Shown here: piece after piece, positions 10,307-20,746 of the stretch
How the letters are laid out: each line of letters starts with the position of its first letter
Numbering within the stretch: the stretch's first letter is position 1
Assembly: GCA_949358305.1 (NCBI GenBank)
Contig: OX442314.1
Coordinates: forward strand, 43,038,581 to 43,102,580
DNA length: 64,000 nt
Source of the DNA: Strigamia acuminata
Lineage: Eukaryota > Arthropoda > Chilopoda > Geophilomorpha > Linotaeniidae
Direction of reading: 5' to 3'
Program-made: the position numbers and the translations under genes
The notes under the pieces: model-generated
Told to the model about the DNA's origin: nothing
Database searches by the model: none
The model's input: only the letters and a program-made list of their open reading frames with translations

Positions 10307-10548
10307 GATTGTTTGTTGTGTTGTTTTATCTTATAGTGCATATTTTAGTGATTTTAGTATTAATCCATTTGTTTACTTTTACATCTTTTGACATTTTTCA
10401 ATGTTTATTATTGCCCAATGTATTTCATTGTTGTTTGTTTATTTTTGTATTTGCTCTTAACGTGTCTTCATGTCATGTTTATGTAATCACATTCCGATTA
10501 CCCCTTTTCCTTTCCCTTTTCAATTGACTTCACCAATTAAGGGGATAC
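10307..10548 (+). other. 3' untranslated region and polypurine tract of the Mag-like element
   Basis: No further coding frame. The purine-rich AATTAAGGGGATAC directly abuts the 3' LTR at 10549 and is the likely plus-strand primer. The rest is T-rich. Confidence 0.6.
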
Positions 10549-10726
10549 TGGGGTGTTCTACCCCCACATCTGGCAACTGTAACAGAGTCAACTTTTATTG
10601 CTCTGACCGCTCCCTCTTCTTCCCCTCTCAAAAATAAAACGCAGTTTATACTCACCAACGCAACTACATGGATGCTTAGTTATTCAGCCTTGCTGTAACA
10701 CAAAGGAAAGTTCCAAAAATACAATA
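10549..10726 (+). repeat. 3' LTR of the Mag-like element
   Basis: 178 bp, same ends as the 5' LTR, followed by the duplicated GAAAG at 10727-10731. Confidence 0.9.
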
Positions 10727-10805
10727 GAAAGCAGGGCCGTTTCGACCTATGAGGCAAAGATGCGGCCGCCTCAGGCGGCACACTGACAGGGGCGGCAATT
10801 TTGGC

Positions 10806-10842
<37 letters not shown>

Positions 10843-11089
10843 TTTTTCCCCAAAAATATTTTCGGACGTATTCAGAAATAGGTTTTTTTTTTGTTTTTGG
10901 GGGGGGGGGGGGGTGGGCGGCATTTTTAATGCTCGCCTCACCACAGATATTTACTAGGAATGGCCCTGACGGAAAGAATTTAAGTAATTTTCTGTTGGCT
11001 GACTGTATATCAATGTGATTGACATGTATTTATTAAAGTTAACCTTAGATAGTATGGTATTAAGATCATTGCAAACGGGAAGACTGTGA

Positions 11090-11330
11090 AATGACCTAAT
11101 TCAAATTACAAATCTTGTATCTACTAACCAATTACGTTACGAACAAGAGGAGCGTTTGTTACAGGAAGTAGAAGATGCACGTTTTGCAAGTGAATTACAA
11201 GAAACCAAAAATGCACCTCCGCCGCTATTAAATACTACAAGTAATAAAAGAAACGTGCTGAACTGAGTCTACAAAAACTGGCCGAGATTAGACGAGCAGA
11301 TGCTTTGCGAAAAAAAATGGGGAATATATT
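11090..11330 (+). pseudogene. Degenerate coiled-coil ORF fragment
   Basis: One frame reads a Glu/Arg-rich helix (RYEQEERLLQEVEDARFASE), meets a stop near 11266, and a neighbouring frame continues KRAELSLQKLAEIRRADAL. This looks like a coiled-coil protein broken by a frameshift, plausibly from a DNA transposon, but I cannot name the family. Confidence 0.3.
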
Positions 11331-11333
11331 ATT

Positions 11334-12452
11334 AATCCACTAAAATTCCTTGGATTTACACTAAAAAAAAACTAATTCTTCCACTTACTGAAATTTCCAC
11401 TAACGCTCCTTTTTGGTTCCACTAAATTTATACACTAAAAAAAAACTAAATTTTCCACTACTGACTTTTCCCACTATAAAAAACTAAGTACATCCACTAT
11501 TTCTACTAATTTTTTTTATTACAAAAGGAAGGCCTTCCTGACGTTCGATGGTCTACCTCGCTTTCTTTTCTCGCCCAAAGGCACGTTCTACTTAGGTGCT
11601 GCTCAATAATAGGACAAGAACAAGTTCCCTCATCCCAACAAGACCTCGGGGCCTCTCGCCGGCCGCAACATCGCCTTCGGCATGCACATCGGGTCCATCT
11701 TCATTGGCCACGCGGATGTCCACGACGACACACCACCCTCGTTCGTCGACTCCAGCCGCTCCCCGATAATCCACGGCGTGGTCGCTAGACTCCTCAATTG
11801 CTGCAGCGCCTTGCGGAGCTTCTAACAATTGGGGAGTCCGCCGGCTCATCGAGGAGCGGCAGGAGTCAACAAACGAGGGTGGTGTGTTGTCATAGACATT
11901 CGCGTGGCCATAGTCGTCCATGAAGATGTTGGGGCCGGCGAGGGGCCCCGAGGTCTTGTTGGGACTGGGTCCCGACACGTGACTAGGACCGACGGGAGTC
12001 AACAAACGAGGAGACACGCAACGAATGCGCCCCGGACGAACCAGCCTTCGCCCGGCGAGAGATGGGCGACTATGACCTCGGCGAGGGGCCCCGAGGTCTA
12101 GTTGGGACTAGGTCCCGACACGTGACTAGAACTGGGGACTAGGACTCGGGCCTTGACAGGGACTCGGTTGCGGGAGCGGGCGACTGTTGGGGCGCTCGTA
12201 GACCATGCGGGGGAAGGGTTGGTCGTCCTCGACGTTAGCCAAACGTTCGCACAGCTACAGCACAATAAACAAAAAAAAGTGGAAGTAGTAGTGGTAATAT
12301 TAGTTTTTTTCCCCATAATTTCATTTTAGTGGAAAATTTAGTTTTTTTTTAGTGTATAAATTTAGTGGAACAAAAAAGGAGCGTTAGTGGAAATTTCAGT
12401 AAGTGGGAGAATTAGTTTTTTTTCAGTGTAAATCCAAGGAATTTTAGTGGAC
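11334..12452. mobile_element. Foldback/TIR element with GC-rich core (~1.1 kb)
   Basis: The left end (CCACTAAAATTCCTTGGATT and onward to about 11510) is matched in inverted orientation by about 12300-12452 (ends AAGGAATTTTAGTGG), giving imperfect terminal inverted repeats of ~150 bp built from repeated TTAGTGGA-like words. The centre (11530-12250) is GC-rich, unlike the AT-rich surroundings, and carries its own inverted repeat. Open frames in it are overlapping mirror images on both strands and are not called as genes. No target duplication is clear. Confidence 0.75.
11628..11992. repeat. Inner inverted repeat inside the foldback element
   Basis: CAACAAGACCTCGGGGCC on the left is mirrored by GGCCCCGAGGTCTTGTTG on the right, and the match continues with gaps toward a centre near 11810. 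Part of the right arm (GGCGAGGGGCCCCGAGGTCT) is repeated directly at about 12079, so there is a third half-copy. Confidence 0.7.
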
Positions 12453-12693
12453 CAATAAATGGGACCCAAAAAAATGTAATTCGCATCCAAGCGAATTACA
12501 ACATGTTTTACTGAAAACACGTACTTTTAACCTCAGACATGTCTAGAATAATTTGAGTCAAAATCATGTTTCTGGCTTAAGTCAAGTGCAACCACCACAA
12601 TCAAGCAAGAGAAAAAACGATGCTTTGCATGTGTATGTATATATGCCACATTGCATGTGCATGGAAATTTACCTAAAATAAAAGAATCTGTTC

Positions 12694-13458
12694 TTGAAAG
12701 TAAGACAGTTAACCTCGAAGGATGAAGAAAAGTTGAAATCTGCTCTATTGGTTGATGCCATGAGCAGTAAAGACAGCGGCAATGAAAGCGGCAATAATAA
12801 TCCAGTGACTATTGTTACTAAACCATCCTGGCGTTCAGCCAAATTTATGAGGGCGCTTCAACACTTGGACGAAAAAGCTACAACTATGGATTCTGATAAA
12901 GCTCGCAAGATGCGTGCAAAGCGCCTTCCAGGAATTGTGAAGAATCGATTACCATTGTCTGGTGCTCCAATTTGGAGAGTGGGAAGAAATTCGAAGGACG
13001 CACGGACGCAAGAAGATGTTTTAACTGCGAGCGACTGCGAGAATCCAATATTTTGCTTCAACTGCGAAGGGAGCGGACACAAGGCGGCGGCCTGTACGAA
13101 ACCGAAGCGAGAAAGGCAGAATACCAAGCGTGGTAACGGTGCAGGCAAGCTGAGCCAGAAACCAGAGGGAAACTTGTGCGCATTCGAGATTTTGCCGTCT
13201 ACGGAGGCCCAGGAGGAATCGTGCATGTACACGACGACCGACGAAATCGCGACGATCACCGAAGAAATCGCCACAACCGTGGAAATTGCGAAAAAAAACA
13301 AAGTTGCGACGATGAGCGAAGACGACGATCCGTGGGGATTTAGATTTAACGTTTTTGGTGATTACGTCCCAGATTACGAAGAAAACGCCATTGACGCGAG
13401 GCTGCTGCGTCAAGGAGTACAAGACTTGGATAAGAAGAGACAGAGTTTGAGGCACTGA
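12694..13458 (+). pseudogene. Gag-like ORF with one CCHC knuckle, chimeric
   Basis: An uninterrupted 254-codon frame. Its first ~100 residues (WRSAKFMRALQHLDEK, then basic AKRLPGIVKNRLP) resemble the basic linker of DNA-transposon proteins. Near residue 122 it switches to a retroviral-type knuckle, CFNCEGSGHKAAAC, and a Glu/Thr-rich acidic tail ending DLDKKRQSLRH. The two halves look unrelated, so the frame may be an accidental fusion of two elements that stayed open. No protease or RT follows. It could still be transcribed. Confidence 0.45.
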
Positions 13459-13469
13459 CCAAACAGATG

Positions 13470-13767
13470 TCATTGATCCAGCATTTCATAAGTCTTCCTC
13501 AGAATCCATAGATGATGAAAGTGCTTTCAGATATTGTGCTGGATTTGTTCTGCGCAGTTTGTGGGACAAATATGGAAGAAAAAAAAGGAATGTTGTAACT
13601 TTTTTAAAAATAGTATAAAGTTTAGTAATGAAAATGAAGGAAAAAATGAGGATTGGACATCTAGTTTAAATAAGGGCGGCTTGACTTTAGTTACTGATGA
13701 GGCATATTATTTGTTAGTTGTAATTAGAGAACACAACCGCAGGGGAGAAAAACATAGAAATGAATGA
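13470..13767 (+). pseudogene. Transposon-protein remnant (unassigned)
   Basis: Two short blocks in different frames read ESAFRYCAGFVLRSLWDKYG and WTSSLNKGGLTLVTDEAYYL. Such 'RY-AGYV...W..-.GGL' motif pairs occur together in uncharacterised transposon-associated proteins. The frame is broken between them. No catalytic motif is visible. Confidence 0.35.
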
Positions 13768-14036
13768 AGCTGTCATTATTAATTGTATAACATCAACAAA
13801 TAAATGTTGTTACTTATGGCTTGTCCAATTATGTACCTTAAAATCAGTACTTTAAAGAAAAAACCGCCAGGTGGTGTCTCATAAAATGAGCCTCAGGCAC
13901 CTGGCCCAACCAGTCCAATTTTTACTGACCGCCGGTCAGCTCGTTTCTTTTCATAGCTCGCTTCAAAAGTAAGTTTTTTTTTTCCAACTTAATTTTTCTT
14001 TTGAGACGGCTATTTTTATCTTTTTGTCTATTTTAA

Positions 14037-14966
14037 ATGGACATGGCACAAGCGTCGATCACGATTGCCCAAAAGATGCGAAATTACAAGAAGTCGGAGA
14101 CGGCGACAAAAAAGCCACGTGGACCAAGTAAGCCTAAACGCTCGGCGGCCGTTGTTGGTCCGTCACCTGATTCGGACAAAGGGGAGAACGACGAGGAAAA
14201 TTTAGTTGTTACCGATCAAGTTGATAGGGACGCTTCTTCAAGCGGTAATTTTATCCTTTCTAAAGAAATGTTGGAGGATCTAGTTCGAAAAGCGGCCGCG
14301 CACGACAATGCGCGTGCCGATGACCGCACCCGAGTCCCCGCAGATGACCACTGGTCCGTCCGATCGTTTCCCGACCAATCTTTGGAGTATGATGACGTAA
14401 GTATTGAAAAACAGTGTTTTTCTCTTCATGAAAACAAAAAATTTGTTTCTAATTCTGAAAAATTTTGGTCTGATTGTAAGCGCTCATTTGCTGTTAATGG
14501 CGCCGAAATAGAACCACGGGACTGTCGCATCAACAGTGGCCCACTTCACTCTCATGGTCTAGATGACTGGGACGATTTCGACCGCGCGTCGCGATCTCAA
14601 CGCCGGGATTTCTCGGGCCACTGATCGGTGGGCTCTTTTGAACGCGAAGGGGAAGACCGTTTTTCCGTTGACTCTACTTGGGGCGAAAAAGTAGAAATCC
14701 CTTTTCTTTCGGAGGGAGCTGCGACTATTATTCAGAAGCAGCTGTCTTCTAAAATGTCGAAAAGCCTTCGTACGAGTCTGAACAAGAAGTTCCCATGTCC
14801 GTCTCACCAGGTTCCAGCCCTGCGTGCAACCCGTATGGATCCGGAGATAGAAGCCTACGTGGCTTCCAGATCCACTAGTTTTTCTCTCCCAAGAGAAAAA
14901 ATGTGTCACGAGCTGTATTCTCTTGCTTTACGCATCGGTTCAGTTGCGAAGGATGGAAACAACTAA
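14037..14966 (+). pseudogene. Gag-like ORF (possibly DIRS-like) with one in-frame stop
   Basis: The frame runs from ATG 14037 to 14624, where a single TGA follows SQRRDFSGH, then continues in the same frame to 14966: about 310 codons with one stop. The N-terminus is Lys/Arg-rich, the middle charged and disordered, and the end contains FPCPSHQVPALRATRMDPEI, recalling the P...P.l..PEI motif of DIRS-type gag proteins. The last ~20 bases coincide with the start of a MITE copy. No tyrosine recombinase follows. Confidence 0.4.
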
Positions 14967-15216
14967 AATCATTCCAGGTAAGCAAATAAATAAACTGGAA
15001 GACAATTTCATGTCTGAAAACTTTCAAATTAGTAAAACTACAGATTTTTATTTTCTTTTGCATAGGGATTTGTTCTACCATTACATGGTATTTATAAGTA
15101 TAATTTATAAAATATATTTATTGCACCGCAAGTGCCTATTTCAAAAAGGAATTATAATTATAATTATGAGCTTGTAACTCATAATTATAAGGAACAATTG
15201 GCAACCGCAAACTCAC
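14944..15216 (+). mobile_element. 3' part of a TA-type MITE (copy 1)
   Basis: GGAAACAACTAAAATCATTC through CAACTGGCAACCGC-like sequence to CTCAC matches, with about 10 substitutions, the right half of the complete MITE at 29396-29918. It ends at CTCAC followed by TA. The left half is absent here. Confidence 0.8.
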
Positions 15217-15254
15217 TACTACTGTCTTGATGGCTTTACCATATGCAGACTCGC

Positions 15255-15375
15255 TTTTTATACTATGATATTGGTGCGTTTGGAAGCGAGGGGGACAGCA
15301 CCATATTTCGCGATAGTCAATTTGGTCGCTTATTACATTCAACTGACAATCAACTGCAGTTAAATAAGGAAGTAA
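15255..15375 (+). pseudogene. Harbinger-like DDE transposase fragment
   Basis: The frame reads YDIGAFGSEGDSTIFRDSQF followed by GRLLHST, matching the second-Asp region of HARBI1-type DDE_Tnp_4 transposases. It is joined out of frame to an upstream MALPYADSLF-like start, so a frameshift exists near 15265. Confidence 0.6.
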
Positions 15376-15486
15376 ATGTGTCTGTTTACTTCTGTAAATA
15401 TGATGTGAAATATAAGCTGTAAAGTTAGATTTAAAATCAGTAAATACAATCTTTACATCATATTTACAGTACTAGCTCAGAAGAGC

Positions 15487-15868
15487 TACGCTGGCAAAAG
15501 CGAGTGCGAATTAGCATGTGAAAAAGAACTAGAAGAACATTTCAATGATCTCGAACCGACATTGGCACCACACGATATTAAGCAATTCAAGATTGTGCGA
15601 TTTTCCGGAGAGCAACTCAAATTTCGCAATCTGCAATTTTTATTATTTTTATTACTAGAAAATACATATACTAAATTAATACGCTTATCCATTTGTAGGT
15701 TGTATATTCCTCGTGGTTTTGTGTATTACTATGATCCAACAACAGGTGAACTTATTCTTGGTATGTGGAGAAATGAAATGGAAAGAGGTGAGTTACGATC
15801 ATTGCAACACCAGGGATCTAATAACTTTTCGAAGAATGTAGCTGCAATCTGTCTAGACTTTAAGTAAG
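15487..15868 (+). pseudogene. Unknown ORF, possibly two exons
   Basis: The frame opens at ELACEKELEEHFNDLEP, runs through FKIVRFSGEQLKFRNL and, after an AT-rich interval ending in a 3'-splice-like TTTGTAG, continues with YIPRGFVYYYDPTTGELILG and ends CLDFK. The interval is itself open. I do not recognise the family. It sits just before the first copy of a repeated unknown module. Confidence 0.3.
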
Positions 15869-15907
15869 AATTATTTTAATGGTGAAGAGTAAGTCCCATG
15901 GCAGGAG

Positions 15908-16237
15908 GATTAGCAACAGAGTCTGATAATGACACTCCCGGTGTTTTCAAAAGCACGATTTGCAATTGGCACAGCTTTGCTTATCGGGCTGTAATTAAGT
16001 GTATCTACAATGAAGCGGACTTGAAACAAACGCACCGCTCTCAACGAATGAGATACAATCGAGTTCCAGTAAAAGTGTCGAAGAAATTGCCATCTCAGCT
16101 ACTAATCGAGGCCCTTCCAAGGATCATTAAAGTCTAACTGGGTTTTCTGTGATTTCCCCAGTTCCACACAGTGCAAATGCAAGGCTGTGGAAGTGTAAGT
16201 CGTTCCACAGAACGCAATTTTTTATACGAAATAAAAT
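15908..16237 (+). repeat. Unknown coding module, copy 1 of a 330-bp direct repeat
   Basis: The stretch encodes ESDNDTPGVFKSTICNWHSF and then a basic tail (RYNRVPVKVSKKLPSQ...) ending in a stop at 16135-16137, followed by two small hairpins (AACTGGG/CCCAGTT and TTCCACA/TGTGGAA). The block reappears at 17491 with roughly a dozen differences. The differences include the codon for S/L in VKVSKK. I do not recognise the product. Confidence 0.6.
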
Positions 16238-16240
16238 AAA

Positions 16241-16908
16241 TATAAATTTCAAAATATATAAATTTGTGAATTACTTTTTTTAGTTAGTTAAAACTAACAA
16301 AAACTACAAAAAAGTGAAAAATAAAAAAAAAAATTAACAAGAAAGTGAAAAAAATACTGTGAAAATGTCACATGTAATCTATGGGAATATAATAAAAATA
16401 TGAAATTAACCAATATGGAAATGAAATGGAAATATTAAATTAACCAGTATGTAAATGAAAATATGAAATCTAACAGACAGTTTTTGGCCATTTTTGAATG
16501 TTTAAGCCGTTTTTGAATGTTTTTGGCCAAATTTTAGCCGTTTTTTGACTGTTTTTGAATATACTTGGCCAGTGTTTAACCGTTTTTGACCATTTTCGCC
16601 ATTTTTAACCATGTTTTTACTTCATGTCGGCCATCTTTTTTTTTTAGTCATATTTTATGCATTGTGAATTTTTTTCCAATTTCCTTTGTGTCATTGTTAA
16701 AGAGGATCAGTGCAGGAAATTTGTATGGGTCAGTTGGCATAAAGAGACAAGAGATTAGGAGTTTTGACTCCTCAATAAATTTTGACCCCTGAGTTTAGCC
16801 TTTGAATACTTGACCTTTGAGTTTTTTTTGGGGAGAGAAAAAATTTTTTTTTTGGATTATGAATTTTACAATTGTGACTTTTGAATTAGTTCTCCTGTTC
16901 ATGAATTT
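16241..16908. other. AT-rich interval with TTTTTGGCC-type simple repeats
   Basis: No gene seen. From about 16475 to 16620 the sequence is built of short variants of GTTTTTGGCCATTTTTGAAT, a degenerate minisatellite. Confidence 0.5.
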
Positions 16909-17324
16909 AAGTTGAATATGATATTAAATTTGTCACCAAGCAGCTGGGAGAAACTCCAGAGCAGTTTCTAATCCGAAACTATGAGGGTTATTCTCACCAT
17001 CAACAAGGCTCGCGTCAACGTCTGGAGCGTAGAGCGCTTGCGCGAATAGCTGAGGGACACATCCAGAGTGTGCCAAGGAAAGAAATTGTTGGAGGTGTGA
17101 CGCCCCCGTCGATGCGTCGAGCTATTATGGCGGCTCCCGACCCGGATGTTATTCCAGAGCGACCTACGCGTTTCATTGATCGCCGTTTAAGGGATCGAAA
17201 CGCACACTACAATCCTTTCGCAATAATCAGTGTAAATTTCAGGGATTTGAACACGGCGGTCCAACGAGCTATTGTCAAACAGCAGGACAACAACGACTGG
17301 ATGATTATATCGTGGACGGACTAA
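16909..17324 (+). pseudogene. Unknown ORF between the two repeat copies
   Basis: A frame open for ~138 codons without an internal ATG at its start reads GETPEQFLIRNYEGYSHHQQ, an Arg-rich helix, GGVTPPSMRRAIMAAPDP, and ends DNNDWMIISWTD. Composition and codon use look protein-like and differ from the surrounding AT-rich DNA. Lying between two copies of another unknown coding module, it may belong to the same lost element or virus-like insertion. No known motif is visible. Confidence 0.35.
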
Positions 17325-17490
17325 AAAACAAAACGATAATGAGTGCAATATATTTAAAATCGTACAGCAGTATTGGTGAAATAATTCGAGACGTGAAAAC
17401 AATCGAATCCAAATATGTGAGTGCAAAAAGTGAAATGAAAAGTGAGTTCAAACCAAAGCTGGCCGTGCCGAACAAGAACAGCACATAATA

Positions 17491-17821
17491 GATTAGCAAC
17501 AGAGTCTGATAATGACACTCCCGGTGTTTTCAAAAGCAAGATTTGCAATTGGCACAGCTTTGCTTATCGGGCTGTAATTAAGTGTATCTACAATGAAGCG
17601 GACTTGAAACAAACGCACCGCTCTCAACGAATGAGATACAATCGAGTTCCAGTAAAAGTGTTGAAGAAATTGCCATCTCAGCTACTAATCGAGGCCCTTC
17701 CAAGAATCATTAAAGTCTAACTGGGTTTTCTGTGGTTTCCTCAGTTCCACACAGTGCAAATGCAAAGCTTTGGAAGTGTAAGTCGTTTCATAGAACACAA
17801 TTTTTTTATATGAAATAAAAT
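17491..17821 (+). repeat. Unknown coding module, copy 2 of a 330-bp direct repeat
   Basis: About 96% identical by eye to 15908-16237, with the reading frame and stop conserved but the second 3' hairpin weakened (CTTTGGAA instead of CTGTGGAA). Upstream sequence differs, so the duplicated unit starts exactly at GATTAGCAACAGAG. Confidence 0.6.
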
Positions 17822-18015
17822 TGAGAAAAAAGCTAAAATAATTGAAGTGGCTGGAAGAAAGTTATCAAGAATCCTACAAGCTACACCAATGGGCGATGCA
17901 GACTACAGTGTAAATGCTGATCTCCCAGTGACTGAATTTGAAGCAAAAAAGAATACAATAATTAATTCCCTCCAAGCTACATCTGAACAACAGGCTGAAA
18001 TTGAGAAGATAACTG

Positions 18016-19230
18016 TTGGCTTCAAGAAAGACAGTTGAGACTGACAGCATCAGTTTTTGGAAAAATTTGCAAAATGCGAACAACGACCTCATGTCAAACC
18101 ACTGTCAAAGGCAGTGGAGAATATTGAAGAAAGGTGTTGTCCCATCGCCATCATTAAACCTGCCAAAGAGGAGTCATGATAAATCACCTAAAAAACCATG
18201 CAGACAGTTGCAGCGGAATAATCTGTTTACAAATGTTGATCCAGCTCCTAGCATCAGTCAAATAAATCTTCCTGTTTATGCTGACGAGTCTGTGAGTTTT
18301 TCTAATTTATTTTTGCAAATTTATAAATCAATTGTTTTATATAATAGGTTGAGATTGAAGATGATTTACATGTAGCTGCAGCTGTCACCAAAACAACACA
18401 GATGGACATCGTTTTGATAAAAAATCAGATATTGTCAACTACTGTATTGACAGATAAGTGTTTTACACATTTTTGTGGTTTAGACAAGAAAAGGTTTTAT
18501 GTATTGTATAATTGTATTTGTGGACAATGGCCATTAACCAAAAACTTCTCAAGTATGATTAGGGAAGAGGATCAATTGATGCTAACCCTTTTTAAGTACA
18601 GACATAACTTGCCCTATGTTACAATTAGATGTTTCTTTGATATATCTGTGAGATATGTCACAAAAATATTTGAATTGTGGACTTTAAGAATTTTTAATAA
18701 GCTGCGCATGATTAATTTTTGGGAGTTGAATGGGACCTCAATAGGTGTTGGTAAATATAATATTATATTAGATTGTACTGAAATTCCTATTGAAAGGAGT
18801 AATGATCCAGTCATCCAACAAACAACCTTTTCGACTTACAAGAATAAAAATACATTTAAGGGCTTAATTGGTGTTAGTGAGAGTGGGGGTATTATGTTTT
18901 GTTCAGAACTTTGGGGAGGTTCCATTAGTGATAGGCAGATAATTATTGACAGTGGATTTTTAGAGATGATAGAAGAAGGCATGTACGCTATATTCTAGCT
19001 GCCGTGGGTTTGACATCTCTGATTTATGTGAACCTAAAAAAATTCATTTGAATATACCACCCTTTAAAAAAGATGACAAAATGTGTGAAGCAGATGTTAT
19101 GAAAACAAGAAAAATTGCCAACAGAAGAATAATTGCAGAAAGGGCAATTAGGTATGCTAAAAAAAAACAGAATATTGACTCAAGTTATGGGCACACATTT
19201 ATGGCCACTTGCATCATTAATCTGTTTTAA
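18016..19230 (+). pseudogene. ISL2EU/Harbinger-like DDE transposase, spliced, frameshifted
   Basis: Two exons join in phase: 18016-18291 and 18348-18997, with a 56-bp GT-AG intron (18292-18347). The product has a helix-turn region (LDKKRFYVLYNCI ... TLFKYRHNLPYVTIRCFF), then the DDE_Tnp_4 core: first Asp in IILDCTEIPIE, second in GGSISDRQI. Just after EEGMYAI the frame breaks (about 18990). A different frame continues CRGFDISDLCEP, LNIPPFKKDDK and RRIIAERAIRYAK with the third catalytic Glu, ending at 19230. The copy is therefore dead in the third catalytic region. A related upstream frame (17847-18038) may be part of the accessory N-terminal protein. Confidence 0.75.
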
Positions 19231-19410
19231 TTGCTTCATGTTAGTAAACTTCAGAAATCACATCTAGGTGTGGTTTTTAAATTTCATAATAACATGGTAA
19301 ACACAGTAAAAGCAAATCACTCAAATTTCAAACAAATGTTTCACATATTTTATTAATCTAGTTTTAAGTAATCATTCATGGCTAAAGGTGCAAAAACATT
19401 TTTGTAGTCG

Positions 19411-19797
19411 ATGCTTTTTGCCACCGGTGACGGCAAGTTTGTCTTCGATGTCGACAAACGGCGCATTAAAGTAGTTGATACTAAGACAATGACGTGGGCG
19501 ATGAAGGAGAAGTTGCCCGGTGATTGGAAGAACGTGAGATGTAAGAATCTTAACGAGAGTTGTGGGGGCAAGTTGATTTTTGTGCAGAAAAAACCGAGTT
19601 GTTTGTTGGAGTGTTGTTTCGGCGCCGGGCATTGTGGGAAAAGTGACTATGTACGCATCTTACGGAAGCGACTGTTTAATATTTGAAAAGATACTTTATG
19701 AGTGTCGAGTACATTCTTTAAACACTATGACGATTGTTTCATCGTATAAAGTACCCAAGCATTTTAATTGCATCTATTTTGACCTAAGTGTTTAATT
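19411..19797 (+). pseudogene. Kelch-like fragment, copy 1 (26-bp deletion)
   Basis: Nearly the same sequence as 24361-24783. Relative to that copy it lacks 26 bp between two TTGG words inside the kelch-like motif, which shifts the frame, and 3 bp further on. The start MLFATGDGKFVFDVDKRRIK and the NESCGGKLIFVQ blade are retained. Consistent with a small deletion by microhomology. Confidence 0.7.
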
Positions 19798-19879
19798 TAA
19801 CTTTCAGGTAAACCCGCGCACAACGAGAGGCATTATTGAAAAATCAACGAGAAGTTCCCCCGCGCTTCTCTGCAGCGCC

Positions 19880-20331
19880 CGTTTCCGAAATAGGAAGCGA
19901 ATCAAGGGAGAATCTGTGGCCGAATTCGCCAGTGCCTTGAACACATTTACAAAATATTGTGAGTTTGGCGACACTCAAAATAACGAGCTGCGCAACCAAT
20001 TTATTGTCGGTTTGAACATGCGTCAAGTACAAGAGACGCTGTATCTTGAAAAGAATCTGACCTTTGAGAAAGCTCTCGAGACGGCCACGTCACCACAAAT
20101 CGCCGGAGCAGATGTTTCCTGCTTCGTGGACACCCAACAGTCGGTGCACCAAGTGAATAAGGGCGGGAACCAGTAATTGGCGAGCAGCAGCCAGTTGAGT
20201 TGCCCCAAGTCACTCGCGGTGCAATTCAGAAGACAAGAACGCGAGCAACAAGGAACGTCGACGTCAATTACAAGGAGCTATCGTCGGGGGAGGAAGGCGA
20301 CGAGGACGAGACGGTCAGTGTAAATTCAGTG
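19880..20331 (+). pseudogene. Internally deleted gypsy gag joined to a pol tail
   Basis: The frame GESVAEFASALNTFTKYCEF ... FIVGLNMRQVQETLYLEKN is a typical Mag/Ty3-type gag C-terminal helix region. It ends in a stop at about 20176, and in the next frame the sequence is a pol C-terminal-like tail (VELPQVTRGAIQKTRTRATR and an acidic end). Protease, RT and integrase are all absent, so this is a deletion derivative or two ends fused. Confidence 0.55.
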
Positions 20332-20401
20332 TAAATAGAGATGAATAAATTTGTACAGCATGAGATTGGCTCTGATCTAAAATGCCTGAGTTACTCGCCA
20401 A

Positions 20402-20690
20402 GTGGAACAAATCAGCAATGATCTGGGCGAACATGCTGGGCAAAATGAAGAAGGAACAACCGAACGACGCCAAGATGTAAAACCTTTCAGAGAAATAAGC
20501 AATGATCTGGGCGAACATGCTGGGCAAAATGAAGAAGGAACAACCGAACGACGCCGAGACAAAAAGCAGCGATATGTAAAACCTTTCAGAGAAATAAGCA
20601 ATGATCTGGGCGAACATGCTGGGCACCATAAAGAAGGAACAACTGAACGACGCCGAGACGAAAAGCGGCGATGTTCCCTGGACTTGTGAA
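20402..20690 (+). repeat. Three-unit in-frame tandem repeat (84-99 bp)
   Basis: Units with AATGATCTGG at 20417, 20501 and 20600 each encode ISNDLGEHAG followed by an EEGTTERR-like tail, and keep one reading frame over 95 codons. The last two spacers differ by 15 bp. One single-copy relative is at 2745 in a gag-like relic. Confidence 0.7.
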
Positions 20691-20746
20691 TCGCGGGTCG
20701 ACTGGATTGACCTGGGCAAAGATTACTCCCCAACTACCTACGTAGT

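Larger units (their letters stand above)
5909..10726 (+). mobile_element. Ty3/gypsy LTR retrotransposon (Mag-like), 4.8 kb
   Basis: The element has two 178-bp LTRs (5909-6086, 10549-10726) that differ at one position (5' ACATGAATG, 3' ACATGGATG), a primer-binding site, one uninterrupted gag-pol frame and a target duplication GAAAG (5904-5908 and 10727-10731). The near identity of the LTRs means recent insertion. Short LTRs, a tRNA-Ser primer and a single fused gag-pol frame fit the Mag lineage of Ty3/gypsy. The LTR ends in ATA rather than CA, as fixed by the target duplication. Confidence 0.9.
5901..10976. mobile_element. hAT-type MITE split at its left edge by a gypsy element
   Basis: The MITE body is 10732-10968 (237 bp). 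Its ends are CAGGGCCGTTTCG and, read inward, CAGGGCCATTCC. The 8-bp target duplication ACGGAAAG is at 5901-5908 on the left and 10969-10976 on the right. The left copy is separated from the MITE because the gypsy element entered exactly at the junction and duplicated GAAAG. The MITE interior is almost only homopolymer runs of A, T and G and has no coding capacity. Confidence 0.8.

Noticed and set aside
10749-11018. 89-codon frame through the poly(A)/poly(G) run
   Set aside because: Low-complexity frame inside a hAT MITE; the runs themselves may be of unreliable length.
11592-12101. Overlapping frames of 90-141 codons on both strands in the GC-rich core
   Set aside because: They are mirror images produced by the inverted repeat, with no conserved motif.
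16475-16620. A CRISPR-like or satellite array of GTTTTTGGCC words
   Set aside because: Units are short, irregular and degenerate without spacers; simple minisatellite.
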